Positions 16,022 to 25,097 of a DNA stretch of 49,207 nucleotides are shown here, piece by piece. Source of the stretch: Anaerolineales bacterium (GTDB lineage: Bacteria > Chloroflexota > Anaerolineae > Anaerolineales > UBA11579); the NCBI GenBank assembly GCA_026129335.1, contig JAHCIH010000013.1:1-49207 (forward strand), read 5' to 3'. Position numbers and translations under genes: made by a program. Numbering within the stretch: position 1 is the stretch's first letter; each line of letters begins with the position of its first letter. Below the pieces are notes generated by a model. The model ran no database searches and had not been told where the DNA came from. It saw only the letters and a program-made list of their open reading frames with translations.

Positions 16022-16876
16022 TTAGTCCACACCCGCCTGGTAGGCGAAGCCCAGCGTGCCCGGGCCGGTGTGGGTGCCCACTGCGGGGCTCACGTCGGTG
16101 ATCGTGGCTTCCACCGGGCCAAAGCGCTCCTTGGCCTCGGCAAGCAGCGCTTCGGCGTCTTCGCGGGCATTGGCATGCAGCACGGCGATGCGCACCGGGC
16201 TGCGGCCGGCGATGCGATCTTCGACCAGCTCGACCAGGCGCTTGAGCGCTTTGCCTTTGGTGCGCACGCGCTCCACAGGCTGCAGTTTGCCCTCGATGAC
16301 CTCGAGGATCGGCTTCATGTTCAGGGCGGTGCCCAGGAAGCGCTGCGCCCCACCGATGCGTCCGCCGCGGTGGAGGAACTCCAGCGTGTCCACCATCAGC
16401 AGCACCCCAGTGTTGTCGCGGGCGGCTTCGGCGACTTTGGCGCACTCGGTCAGCGATTTGCCCGCCTTGGCGGCTTTGGCGGCCTGCAGCAGCGGCCAGC
16501 CGGTGCCCATGGAGGCGGAGCGGCCGTCGACGATTTCGACATTGACGCCCTTGGCCATCTCTTTGCCCTGCACGGCCGAGGCGATCGTGCCGGAAAACGC
16601 TGCCGAGACGAAAATGCCCAGAATATCTTTGTAGCCCTTGGCGGCCAATTCTTCGAACTTCTCTTTGAAAGCCGCCGGGGTGGGCTGGGAGGTGGTGGGG
16701 GATTTGCTAGAGGCGGCCAGGCGTTCGTAAAACTCTTTGGGTTGGATATCCACACCGTCGTACAGTTCTTCATCGCCCCAAATGATCAGCGCCGGCACCA
16801 CGTGGATTTCGTGGCCCTTGCTCAATTCCTTGGGGAGATAGGTGGTGCTGTCGGTAACAATCGCGATTTTAGCCAT
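16022..16876 (-). CDS. DegV family fatty-acid-binding protein
   Basis: DegV proteins bind a fatty acid; in Firmicutes the FakB members present it to the kinase FakA. It has 284 residues, normal for the family. It begins MAKIAIVTDSTTYLP (DegV signature), with PTTSQPTPAAF and GILGIFVSAAFSGTIASA-like segments near residues 85-125, and RIGGAQRFLGTALNMKPILEV near 175. The reading frame stays open to 17050, but ATG 16876 is right because GAGGAG (16889-16882) lies at ideal spacing and the family N-terminus starts there. It is divergent from rpsP. No fakA-like DAK gene is in the window. Confidence 0.92.
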   Translation of the reverse strand: MAKIAIVTDSTTYLPKELSKGHEIHVVPALIIWGDEELYDGVDIQPKEFYERLAASSKSPTTSQPTPAAFKEKFEELAAKGYKDILGIFVSAAFSGTIASAVQGKEMAKGVNVEIVDGRSASMGTGWPLLQAAKAAKAGKSLTECAKVAEAARDNTGVLLMVDTLEFLHRGGRIGGAQRFLGTALNMKPILEVIEGKLQPVERVRTKGKALKRLVELVEDRIAGRSPVRIAVLHANAREDAEALLAEAKERFGPVEATITDVSPAVGTHTGPGTLGFAYQAGVD

Positions 16877-16921
16877 ACAATTCTCCTCGTCAGGCGGTGT
16901 GGGCCCATTAGAACACAGAAC

Positions 16922-16947
16922 CTTATAGGCGGTAGGGTAGTCTACCG
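16922..16947 (-). promoter_or_regulatory. Candidate degV promoter with adjacent inverted repeat
   Basis: TATAAG (-10, 16927-16922) on the minus strand is preceded by the inverted repeat CGGTAG-N6-CTACCG (16930-16947), placed where a repressor or activator could act. The leader would be about 40 bases. Confidence 0.35.
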
Positions 16948-17012
16948 TCCGCAGCAGGCGCCTTCCCTTGACCGCTTTGTGCTTGCAAGCTAAAATGACC
17001 CGTTGTTTAATG

Positions 17013-17018
17013 TACAAT
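17013..17018 (+). promoter_or_regulatory. -10 box for rpsP-khpA-rimM
   Basis: TACAAT, about 40 bases before the rpsP ATG. A Shine-Dalgarno AGGAG is at 17043-17047. The -35 is unclear. Confidence 0.5.
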
Positions 17019-17058
17019 CGGGCAACGTAATTCACTGGAATTAGGAGCACTTCATTAT

Positions 17059-17679
17059 ATGGTTCGTATCCGTTTGCGCCGTGTAGGCGGCAAAAAGCAG
17101 GCCAGCTTCCGCATTGTGGCCGCTGACAAAGAAAGCCCCCGAGACGGCCGTTTTATCGAGATCCTCGGCTTTTACAACCCGCGCACCGAGCCGGCCACGA
17201 TCAGCCTCAAGGAAGACCGCATCTATCACTGGATCAGCAACGGCGCGGTGCCCAGCGAATCGGCCGAGCAGGTGTTCAAGAGCGCCGGCCTGCTGGATCG
17301 CTTCGAGCGCTTCAAGGCCGGCGAGAGCGTAGAGACCCTGCTGGCCGAGGCCGAAGCCGCCACTGAAGCGCGCAACACCAACCGCCAGACCCGCCGCCCG
17401 GCGCCGCCGGCCGGCAGTTCCAAGCGCAAGCAAGCCGCCCGCGAGGCGGCTGCCGTCGCGGCTGCCGAAGAGGCCGCCAAAGCCGAGGCCGCCGCCGCGG
17501 CGGCCCCAGCAGAGGAAACCCCCGCCGAGGCCCCTGCAGCTGAAGAAGCCGCTCCGGCCGCGGAAGCTCCGGCCGCCCAAGAGGCGCCTGCTGCCGAAGA
17601 GACCCCCGCTGCTGAAGAAGCCGCCCCGGCTGAAGACGCCGCTGCAGCAGATACTGGTCCAGAGGCCGGCGGCGAATAA
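17059..17679 (+). CDS. rpsP: 30S ribosomal protein S16 with long Ala/Pro/Glu-rich C-terminal tail
   Basis: S16 binds 16S rRNA early in small-subunit assembly. Residues 1-80 are a standard S16: MVRIRLRRVGGKKQASFRIVAAD, SPRDGRFIEILGFYNP, YHWISNGAVPSESA. Most S16 proteins end near residue 80-90, but this one has 206 residues. The extra part begins with a basic stretch (about 105-135) and continues with about 70 residues of low-complexity Ala, Glu and Pro with PAEE-like repeats, ending acidic. Long tails are known for S16 in some phyla such as Actinobacteria. The tail is in frame with no sign of a frameshift. khpA starts 11 bases after the stop. The usual partners trmD and rplS are not adjacent. 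Confidence 0.95.
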   Translation: MVRIRLRRVGGKKQASFRIVAADKESPRDGRFIEILGFYNPRTEPATISLKEDRIYHWISNGAVPSESAEQVFKSAGLLDRFERFKAGESVETLLAEAEAATEARNTNRQTRRPAPPAGSSKRKQAAREAAAVAAAEEAAKAEAAAAAAPAEETPAEAPAAEEAAPAAEAPAAQEAPAAEETPAAEEAAPAEDAAAADTGPEAGGE

Positions 17680-17690
17680 GCCGCTTTTAG

Positions 17691-17924
17691 ATGAAAGAGC
17701 TCATCGAGTACGTAGCCCGTTCGCTGGTGGATGACCCGACCCAGGTCGAGGTGATCCAGCGCAAGAAAGGCGACAGCGCCGAGATCTCGCTGCAGGTCGC
17801 CAAAGAGGACATGGGCCGCGTCATCGGGCGCAACGGGCGGGTGGCCAACGCCATCCGCATCCTGCTGCAGGTGGCCGCCAGCCGGGACGGCAAGCGCGCC
17901 TTCCTGCGCATCTCCGAACCCTAG
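17691..17924 (+). CDS. khpA: KH-domain RNA-binding protein KhpA
   Basis: A 77-residue single KH domain protein. MKELIEYVARSLVDDP is the typical N-terminus, and GRVIGRNGRVANAIR contains the GxxG RNA-contact loop. KhpA binds RNA, often with KhpB, and affects cell division and ribosome-related functions. It lies between rpsP and rimM, its common place in Gram-positive and related genomes. Its stop codon shares one base with the GTG start of rimM, so translation is coupled. Confidence 0.93.
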   Translation: MKELIEYVARSLVDDPTQVEVIQRKKGDSAEISLQVAKEDMGRVIGRNGRVANAIRILLQVAASRDGKRAFLRISEP

Positions 17925-18511
17925 TGAGCAGCCCCCGCCGGCGCCAGGCCGCCAAACGCAAACAGCAAACCACAGGCTCGCCGATCCCCAGCGAGCCTGT
18001 ATTTGTTTCGGTGGGCGTGCTGCGCCGCCCCCACAGCCTCAAGGGCGAAGTGCTGGTTAGCCTCGAGACCGATTTCCCCGAACGCCTGCAGCCCGGCACC
18101 CGCCTCTACCTGGGCGAAGACTACATTCCGGTGACCATCGCCAGCCGGCGCGGCCACGCCGATGGGCTGCTGCTCTCGCTGGAAGAATACCCAGACCTGC
18201 AAGCGGTGCAGCCTTTGCGCAACCAGCCGCTGTTCGTCTCCGCCGCAGACCGCCCGCCGCTGCCGGAGGGCGAGTACTACCACCACGAACTGCTCGGCAT
18301 GCGCGTGGTGGCGGAAGACGGTGAGGCGCTGGGCTGGCTGGCCGAGATCCTGGTCACGGGCGCCAATGACGTCTACCTGGTGCGCGGCGAAGACGGTGAG
18401 GAGATCCTGCTGCCCGCCATCCGCGACGTGATCCGCAAGGTGGATACCGCCGCCAGGCAAATGAGCGTGCACCTGCTCCCCGGGTTGCGCACGCCCAAAA
18501 AGAGCGACTGA
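17924..18511 (+). CDS. rimM: Ribosome maturation factor RimM
   Basis: RimM helps fold the 3' domain of 16S rRNA in the 30S head and binds S19. It has 195 residues. After a basic 25-residue N-terminal extension come VSVGVLRRPHSLKGEVLV (RimM N-domain), EGEYYHHELLGMRVV and the PRC-barrel C-domain with NDVYLVRGEDGEEILLPAIRDVIRKVD. GTG 17924 overlaps the khpA stop by one base. It is the last gene of the rpsP-khpA-rimM unit; a new promoter for dprA follows about 60 bases later. Confidence 0.94.
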   Translation: MSSPRRRQAAKRKQQTTGSPIPSEPVFVSVGVLRRPHSLKGEVLVSLETDFPERLQPGTRLYLGEDYIPVTIASRRGHADGLLLSLEEYPDLQAVQPLRNQPLFVSAADRPPLPEGEYYHHELLGMRVVAEDGEALGWLAEILVTGANDVYLVRGEDGEEILLPAIRDVIRKVDTAARQMSVHLLPGLRTPKKSD

Positions 18512-18571
18512 ACGAGGCTTTACAAATCCCCGACAACCGCACTACACTGCTGCCAAACCGCTCTGCCCTCG

Positions 18572-18601
18572 TTGACAGCGGTTAAAGGGCTATGGTATTC
18601 T
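18572..18601 (+). promoter_or_regulatory. Sigma70-type promoter of dprA
   Basis: Consensus TTGACA (18572-18577), an 18-base spacer and TATTCT (18596-18601). The leader would be about 30 bases. Bases 18512-18571 hold nothing recognisable. Confidence 0.55.
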
Positions 18602-18638
18602 CGGCCCGCTTTTCCTCAGGGGGCCGCGTGCTGCGCTT

Positions 18639-19751
18639 ATGGACGATAAACCCTACTGGCTGGCGTTCAACCGGGTGCCCGGCATCGGCGCGGTGCGTTT
18701 CCGCGGCCTGCTGGAGGCTTTCGGCAGCGCCGCGTCCGCCTGGGCGGCGCAGCCGCCCGCCCTGCGAGACGCGGGGCTGAGCCAGGCCGCCGTGGAGCGG
18801 CTGCTGCAGGTGCGCCAGGGTTTGGACCCGGCGAGCCTGCCGGCCGGGCTGGAACGGCACGGGTTGCAGGCGCTCACTTGGGACGAAGCCGGCTATCCGC
18901 GCAAGCTGCGCGAGCTGGAGCAGGCCCCGCCGGTACTCTACGTACGCGGCGAGCTGCTGCCGGAAGACGAATGGGCCGTGGCCATTGTGGGCACCCGCCA
19001 GGTGACCGCCTACGGCCGCCAGGTGGCCGCCGAACTGGCCGCCTTCCTGGCCGGCAACGGCCTCACCGTGGTCAGCGGCCTGGCCCGCGGGGTGGACGCC
19101 ATCGCCCACCAGGCCGCCCTGGAAGCCGGGGGGCGCACCTTGGCGGTGATGGCCCACGGCCTGGACCGGGTCTACCCGCCCGAGCACCGCAAGCTGGCCG
19201 AGGAGATTGCTGCCCGCGGCGCGCTACTCAGCGACTACGGCGTGGGCACACCGCCGGAAAGCGCCAACTTCCCGCCGCGCAACCGGATCATCTCCGGCCT
19301 GTCGCTGGCCGTAGTGGTGGTGGAGGCCGGCGAACGCAGCGGGGCGCTGATCACCGCTGGCTTCGCCGCCGAGCAGGGCCGCGAGGTCTTCGCCGTGCCC
19401 GGCAAAATCCACGCCCCGCAGAGCGCCGGGGCAAATTTGCTCATCCAGCGCGGCGCACACCCGCTGCTGCGCTTCGAGGATTTGTTGGAAGTATTGAACC
19501 TGGAAATGATGACCGCACACAAAACCGCCACCGCCGCCCTGCCGGCCGACGCCACCGAGGCGCGCCTCTACGGCCTCCTGGGCCGCGAGCCGCTGCACCT
19601 CAACGACATCGGCGCACAAGCCGGCCTGCCCATCGAGCAGGTCTCGGCGGCCCTGGCGCTGATGGAGCTCAAGGGCCTGGTGCGCCAGGTGGGCGGGATG
19701 AGCTACGTGGCTCGCGAAGCGCGCGCCGCCTACCAGGCTGGGAGCGCATAA
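18639..19751 (+). CDS. dprA: DNA processing protein DprA (Smf)
   Basis: DprA binds incoming single-stranded DNA and loads RecA during natural transformation; it is also widespread in non-competent bacteria. It has 370 residues. It has an N-terminal helical/HhH region (VPGIGAVRFRGLLEAFG) and a Rossmann core (about 105-300) with AIVGTRQVTAYG, VVSGLARGVDAIAHQAAL, RTLAVMAHGLDRVYPPEH, NFPPRNRIISGLS and ERSGALITAGFAAEQGREVFAVPG. A C-terminal winged helix (about 310-360) follows. ATG 18639 fits the family N-terminus. The next gene starts 3 bases after its stop, so they are co-transcribed. No other competence genes are in the window. Confidence 0.95.
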   Translation: MDDKPYWLAFNRVPGIGAVRFRGLLEAFGSAASAWAAQPPALRDAGLSQAAVERLLQVRQGLDPASLPAGLERHGLQALTWDEAGYPRKLRELEQAPPVLYVRGELLPEDEWAVAIVGTRQVTAYGRQVAAELAAFLAGNGLTVVSGLARGVDAIAHQAALEAGGRTLAVMAHGLDRVYPPEHRKLAEEIAARGALLSDYGVGTPPESANFPPRNRIISGLSLAVVVVEAGERSGALITAGFAAEQGREVFAVPGKIHAPQSAGANLLIQRGAHPLLRFEDLLEVLNLEMMTAHKTATAALPADATEARLYGLLGREPLHLNDIGAQAGLPIEQVSAALALMELKGLVRQVGGMSYVAREARAAYQAGSA

Positions 19752-19754
19752 ACG

Positions 19755-20846
19755 ATGGACGGCCAATATTACGCAGTGATCATGGCCGGGGGCGGCGGCA
19801 CGCGGCTGTGGCCGCTTTCGCGGCAGGCCGTGCCCAAGCAAATGCTGCCGCTGATCGCCGACAGCACCTTGTTCCAAACCGCAGTGCAGCGCCTGCAGCG
19901 GGTCTTCCCGCCGGAGCGCATTTTGGTGGTCACCAGCCGCCAGCAGGCCGCCCAGCTGCAGGAACAGGCGCCCGAACTGAAGCCGGAAAATTTCCTGCTG
20001 GAGCCGCAGCCGCGCGGCACCGCGGCGGCGATTGGCCTGGCGGCGGCCTGCCTGCAGGCCCGCGACCCCGGCGCGATCATGGCCGTGCTCACCGCCGACC
20101 ACTACATCGGCAACGAGTCCGAGTTCGAGCGCTACCTGCTGGCCGCCCACCAGCTGGCCGAGGGCGGCCAGCTGGTCACCCTGGGCATCGAACCCACCTA
20201 CCCCGCCACGCAGTTTGGCTACATCCAGCTGGGCGAGGCGCTGGGCGAAGTGGGCGGCTTCACGGCGCACAAGGTGCTGCGCTTCAAGGAGAAGCCGGCC
20301 GCTGCCGAGGCCGCCGAGATGCTGGCACAGGGCGGCTACGCCTGGAACTCCGGCATGTTCATTTGGAAAGTCTCGCGCATCTGGGAGGAATTCCAGCAGC
20401 ACATGCCCGAGCTGCACCAGACGCTGGAGAAGATCGCCGCGGCCTGGGGCGGCCCCGATTTTGAAGCCGTGCTGGCCCACGAGTGGCCGCGCATCGCCGC
20501 CCAGACCATCGACTACGGCGTGATGGAGCGCGCCGCCGAGGTGACCGTGATCCCCGCCCGCGACATGGGCTGGAACGACGTGGGCTCCTGGGACTCGCTC
20601 TTCGAAGTGCTGAAAGTGGACACCAACGGCAACCTGGTGCTCAGTGAACGGCATTTGGATATTGACAGCCGCAATATTTTGATCCACAGTAACGGCCAGG
20701 AGCGCATGGTGGTTACCGTGGGCGTAGAGGACATTGTGGTAGTGGACACCGGCGATGTGCTGCTGATCTGCTCCCGGGAGCGTTCGCAAGACCTGCGCAA
20801 AGTCATTGAACTTTTAAAGGAAAAAGGCCTGCAACAATATCTATAG
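19755..20846 (+). CDS. Mannose-1-phosphate guanylyltransferase
   Basis: Makes GDP-mannose from mannose 1-phosphate and GTP. It has 363 residues, matching the stand-alone type without a fused isomerase. The N-terminal nucleotide-binding loop is AVIMAGGGGTRLWPLSR with PKQMLPL; later come LEPQPRGTAAAIGLAA, GYIQLGE, RFKEKP (substrate lysine), AWNSGMFIWK and DMGWNDVGSWDSL. It lies 3 bases after dprA and upstream of topA, so linkage seems one of convenience. GDP-mannose would serve the surface-glycan genes at 35111-49207 and polyprenyl-phosphate mannose formation. The gene symbol manC is often used, but naming is not uniform. Confidence 0.92.
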   Translation: MDGQYYAVIMAGGGGTRLWPLSRQAVPKQMLPLIADSTLFQTAVQRLQRVFPPERILVVTSRQQAAQLQEQAPELKPENFLLEPQPRGTAAAIGLAAACLQARDPGAIMAVLTADHYIGNESEFERYLLAAHQLAEGGQLVTLGIEPTYPATQFGYIQLGEALGEVGGFTAHKVLRFKEKPAAAEAAEMLAQGGYAWNSGMFIWKVSRIWEEFQQHMPELHQTLEKIAAAWGGPDFEAVLAHEWPRIAAQTIDYGVMERAAEVTVIPARDMGWNDVGSWDSLFEVLKVDTNGNLVLSERHLDIDSRNILIHSNGQERMVVTVGVEDIVVVDTGDVLLICSRERSQDLRKVIELLKEKGLQQYL

Positions 20847-20887
20847 CCGGCCGTTAACCACAGATAGATTTCGTCAGAGGTAGGAAC

Positions 20888-23218
<2,331 letters not shown>

Positions 23219-23235
23219 CGGCCGACTTATCCCGC

Positions 23236-23263
23236 GTAGGGGCGAGGCATGCCTCGCCCTTAC
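23236..23263. repeat. GC-rich palindromic intergenic repeat (copy 2)
   Basis: Arms GTAGGGGCGAGGCA and TGCCTCGCCCTTAC pair at 13 of 14 positions. It has the same frame (GTnGGGGCG...CGCCC) as the element at 4621-4649. It begins 17 bases after the topA stop and may double as its terminator. Confidence 0.6.
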
Positions 23264-23283
23264 CATGTCAACTGGCACGCAAG

Positions 23284-23312
23284 TTGCATATTTCACACAG
23301 CTACTCTACAAT
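23284..23312 (+). promoter_or_regulatory. Sigma70-type promoter for the unknown membrane protein gene
   Basis: TTGCAT (23284-23289), a 17-base spacer and TACAAT (23307-23312). The transcript should start near 23319-23321, at or just before an ATG that opens a six-codon reading frame overlapping the real start. Confidence 0.65.
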
Positions 23313-23331
23313 CGCGTCAGATGGAGCCTGA

Positions 23332-24363
23332 ATGCAAATAAACAACGGGACGCTGACTGCCCTGGGACGTGAGATCAATATCAGCGCGCTCAGCCAGCCG
23401 CGGACGCTGGCCATCGCCGCTTTCGTCGCCGGGCTGGTCATCGGCCTGGTGGTGCTGGGCTGGTGGTTGTTCCCGGTGAACTGGGAGAACGCCTCGCCGG
23501 CCGACCTGCGGCCAGACCTGCGCGCCGATTACCTGCGCGCGGCCATCGATTCGTACACCCTTGAACCGAACGACGCCCTGGCCCGCCAGCGCCTGGCCGC
23601 CCTGGGTGACTCCGTGGATGAGACCATGGCCGGTGTGGCCGCGGCGCCCGGAGCGCAAAGCATCGAGACCATCGCCCGCTTCCAGGCGCTGATGGGCGGC
23701 GCACCCGCCGTGGCAGCCGACCCGGGCGCCGGGGAGCCCACCGCGGGCCTGTTTACCAGCGGCTCCATGCTGACCACGTTGTGCGGCATGACCCTGGTGA
23801 TTGGTCTGATCACCGCGGTGGTCTACATCGTGCGCAGCCGTCGCGCAGGTGAACCCGAGGCCCCGCTGAGCCCGCTCAGCGCGCCCGGCGGCAAGGCCAC
23901 CGCACCGGCGCCCTACAGCGATGGCGACGACAGCCCGCCGCTCTCGCAGTGGATGACCACCTACATGCTCGGCGACGACCTCTACGACGACTCGTTCAGC
24001 ATCGACTCGCCGGCCGGCGAGTTCATGGGCGAATGCGGCGTGAGCATCACCGAGACCATCGGCGTGGGCAGCCCCAAACGCATCAGCGCCTTTGAAATCT
24101 GGCTGTTCGACAAGAACGATATCCAGACGGTGACCAAGGTGCTGATGAGCAGCCACGTCTTCGGGGACGATGCCGCCCGCCAGCGGCTGGCCACCAAGGG
24201 TGAGCCGGTGCTGGCCAGCCCCGGCGTGGAGACCGTGCTGGAGACGGCTACGCTGCAGCTGGTGGTGCGGGTGGTGGATATGCAGTACGGGGAAGGCCCG
24301 CTGCCCGAGGAGAGCTTCTTCGAGCGGGCTACGCTGGAACTGGCCGTTTGGTCGAAGATTTGA
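23332..24363 (+). CDS. Unknown membrane protein with two transmembrane segments
   Basis: I do not recognise a family for this 343-residue protein. A first hydrophobic segment lies at about residues 25-47 (TLAIAAFVAGLVIGLVVLGWW) followed by FPVNWENASPADLRPDLRADYLRAAIDSY. A helical region with low-complexity Ala/Gly follows, and a second hydrophobic segment lies at about 143-167. The C-terminal half (about 205-343) looks like a soluble mixed alpha/beta domain with GEFMGECGVSITETIG, FEIWLFDKNDIQTVTKVLMS and ATLELAVW. Both termini are probably cytoplasmic. ATG 23332 has GGAG six bases upstream. The preserved start LRADYLRAAIDSYTLEPNDALARQRL suggests a Chloroflexi-restricted conserved protein, but this is memory-based. 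Its neighbours (topA, greA) do not indicate a role. Confidence 0.75.
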   Translation: MQINNGTLTALGREINISALSQPRTLAIAAFVAGLVIGLVVLGWWLFPVNWENASPADLRPDLRADYLRAAIDSYTLEPNDALARQRLAALGDSVDETMAGVAAAPGAQSIETIARFQALMGGAPAVAADPGAGEPTAGLFTSGSMLTTLCGMTLVIGLITAVVYIVRSRRAGEPEAPLSPLSAPGGKATAPAPYSDGDDSPPLSQWMTTYMLGDDLYDDSFSIDSPAGEFMGECGVSITETIGVGSPKRISAFEIWLFDKNDIQTVTKVLMSSHVFGDDAARQRLATKGEPVLASPGVETVLETATLQLVVRVVDMQYGEGPLPEESFFERATLELAVWSKI

Positions 24364-24408
24364 TTGTTGATTGCTGATCGGGGATTGCTGATTGGCCAGG
24401 GTATGCGT

Positions 24409-24574
24409 GTCATTCCGAGCGGCTTTCCAAGCCAGCACCCGCTCGCCTCACCTCGGCCAGCGAGGAATCCCTACTGTCGCTTCTTCCGAATAATCGCAAA
24501 CCGTTGTCGACCGGTTTGACAGGCTCCTGGATTTAATAGGCGTCTTGGGGATCCTTCGCTGCGCTCAGGATGAC
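24409..24574. repeat. 166-bp intergenic element with GTCATyCyGAGC inverted ends
   Basis: The left end GTCATTCCGAGC (24409-24420) pairs with the right end GCTCAGGATGAC (24563-24574), with two mismatches. Inside are GAGGAATCCCTA, a second inverted repeat AAACCG/CGGTTT (24498-24517) and GGATCCTTCGCTGCGCTCAG near the right end. Sequences of the GTCATyCTGAGC...GGATCC type recur in intergenic regions of many environmental bacteria, from memory. It has no coding potential. It lies between convergent genes. Flanking 24364-24408 is a low-complexity GATTGCTGATT repeat. Confidence 0.6.
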
Positions 24575-24626
24575 GAGGCGGCGGAATTTATATTGCCGCG
24601 TCCAGCCGAGTGCTGACTGCTGTCAG

Positions 24627-25097
24627 CTATTCCACTTCGATAATCTCGAATACCAACGGCCCTGCCGGCGTCTCGGCGGTGACGGTTTCGCCCGCCTTGT
24701 GGCCGAGCAGCGCCTTGCCGATGGGCGATTCATTCGAAATCTTTCCGTTGCGCGGGTCGGCTTCCTGCGCGCCGACCAGGAAATACTTGGCTGGCCCGCG
24801 GCCCGGCTCTTTGATCACCACCACCGAGCCCACCCCGATCACCCCATCCGCCGAGCGGCTGTTGGTGATGATGTTGGCGCGGCCCAACAAAGCTTCGACC
24901 TCCTGGATGCGGCCCTCCAAAAAGGCCTGGTCTTCCTTGGCCTTGGAGTAGTCGGCGTTCTCTGAGAGGTCGCCCTGCTGGATCGCCTCGCGCAAGCGTT
25001 GAGCCAGCTCGGAGCGGCGCGGGCCTTTGAGCTCCTCCAACTCGGCTCGCAGCTTGGCAGCGCCTTCCTCGGTGAGGTAATACTCCTGGTTGCTCAT
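24627..25097 (-). CDS. greA: Transcription elongation factor GreA
   Basis: Rescues backtracked RNA polymerase by stimulating transcript cleavage. It has 156 residues, standard. The N-terminal coiled coil has its acidic tip at GDLSENADY (Asp and Glu that enter the polymerase channel), followed by AKEDQAFLEGRIQEVEALL, and the FKBP-like C-domain ends SPIGKALLGHKAGETVTAETPAGPLVFEIIEVE. ATG 25097 overlaps the stop of the upstream dGTPase gene in an ATGA, so translation is coupled. It is the last gene of a leftward ipk-dgt-greA unit. Confidence 0.95.
   Translation of the reverse strand: MSNQEYYLTEEGAAKLRAELEELKGPRRSELAQRLREAIQQGDLSENADYSKAKEDQAFLEGRIQEVEALLGRANIITNSRSADGVIGVGSVVVIKEPGRGPAKYFLVGAQEADPRNGKISNESPIGKALLGHKAGETVTAETPAGPLVFEIIEVE

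Noticed and set aside
16877..17050. 58-residue N-terminal extension of DegV
   Set aside because: The DegV fold starts at MAKIAIVTDS, and a strong Shine-Dalgarno precedes that ATG.
17924..19751. Missing trmD and rplS after rimM
   Set aside because: The classic rpsP-rimM-trmD-rplS order is broken here, but such rearrangement is common across phyla and not evidence of anything unusual by itself.
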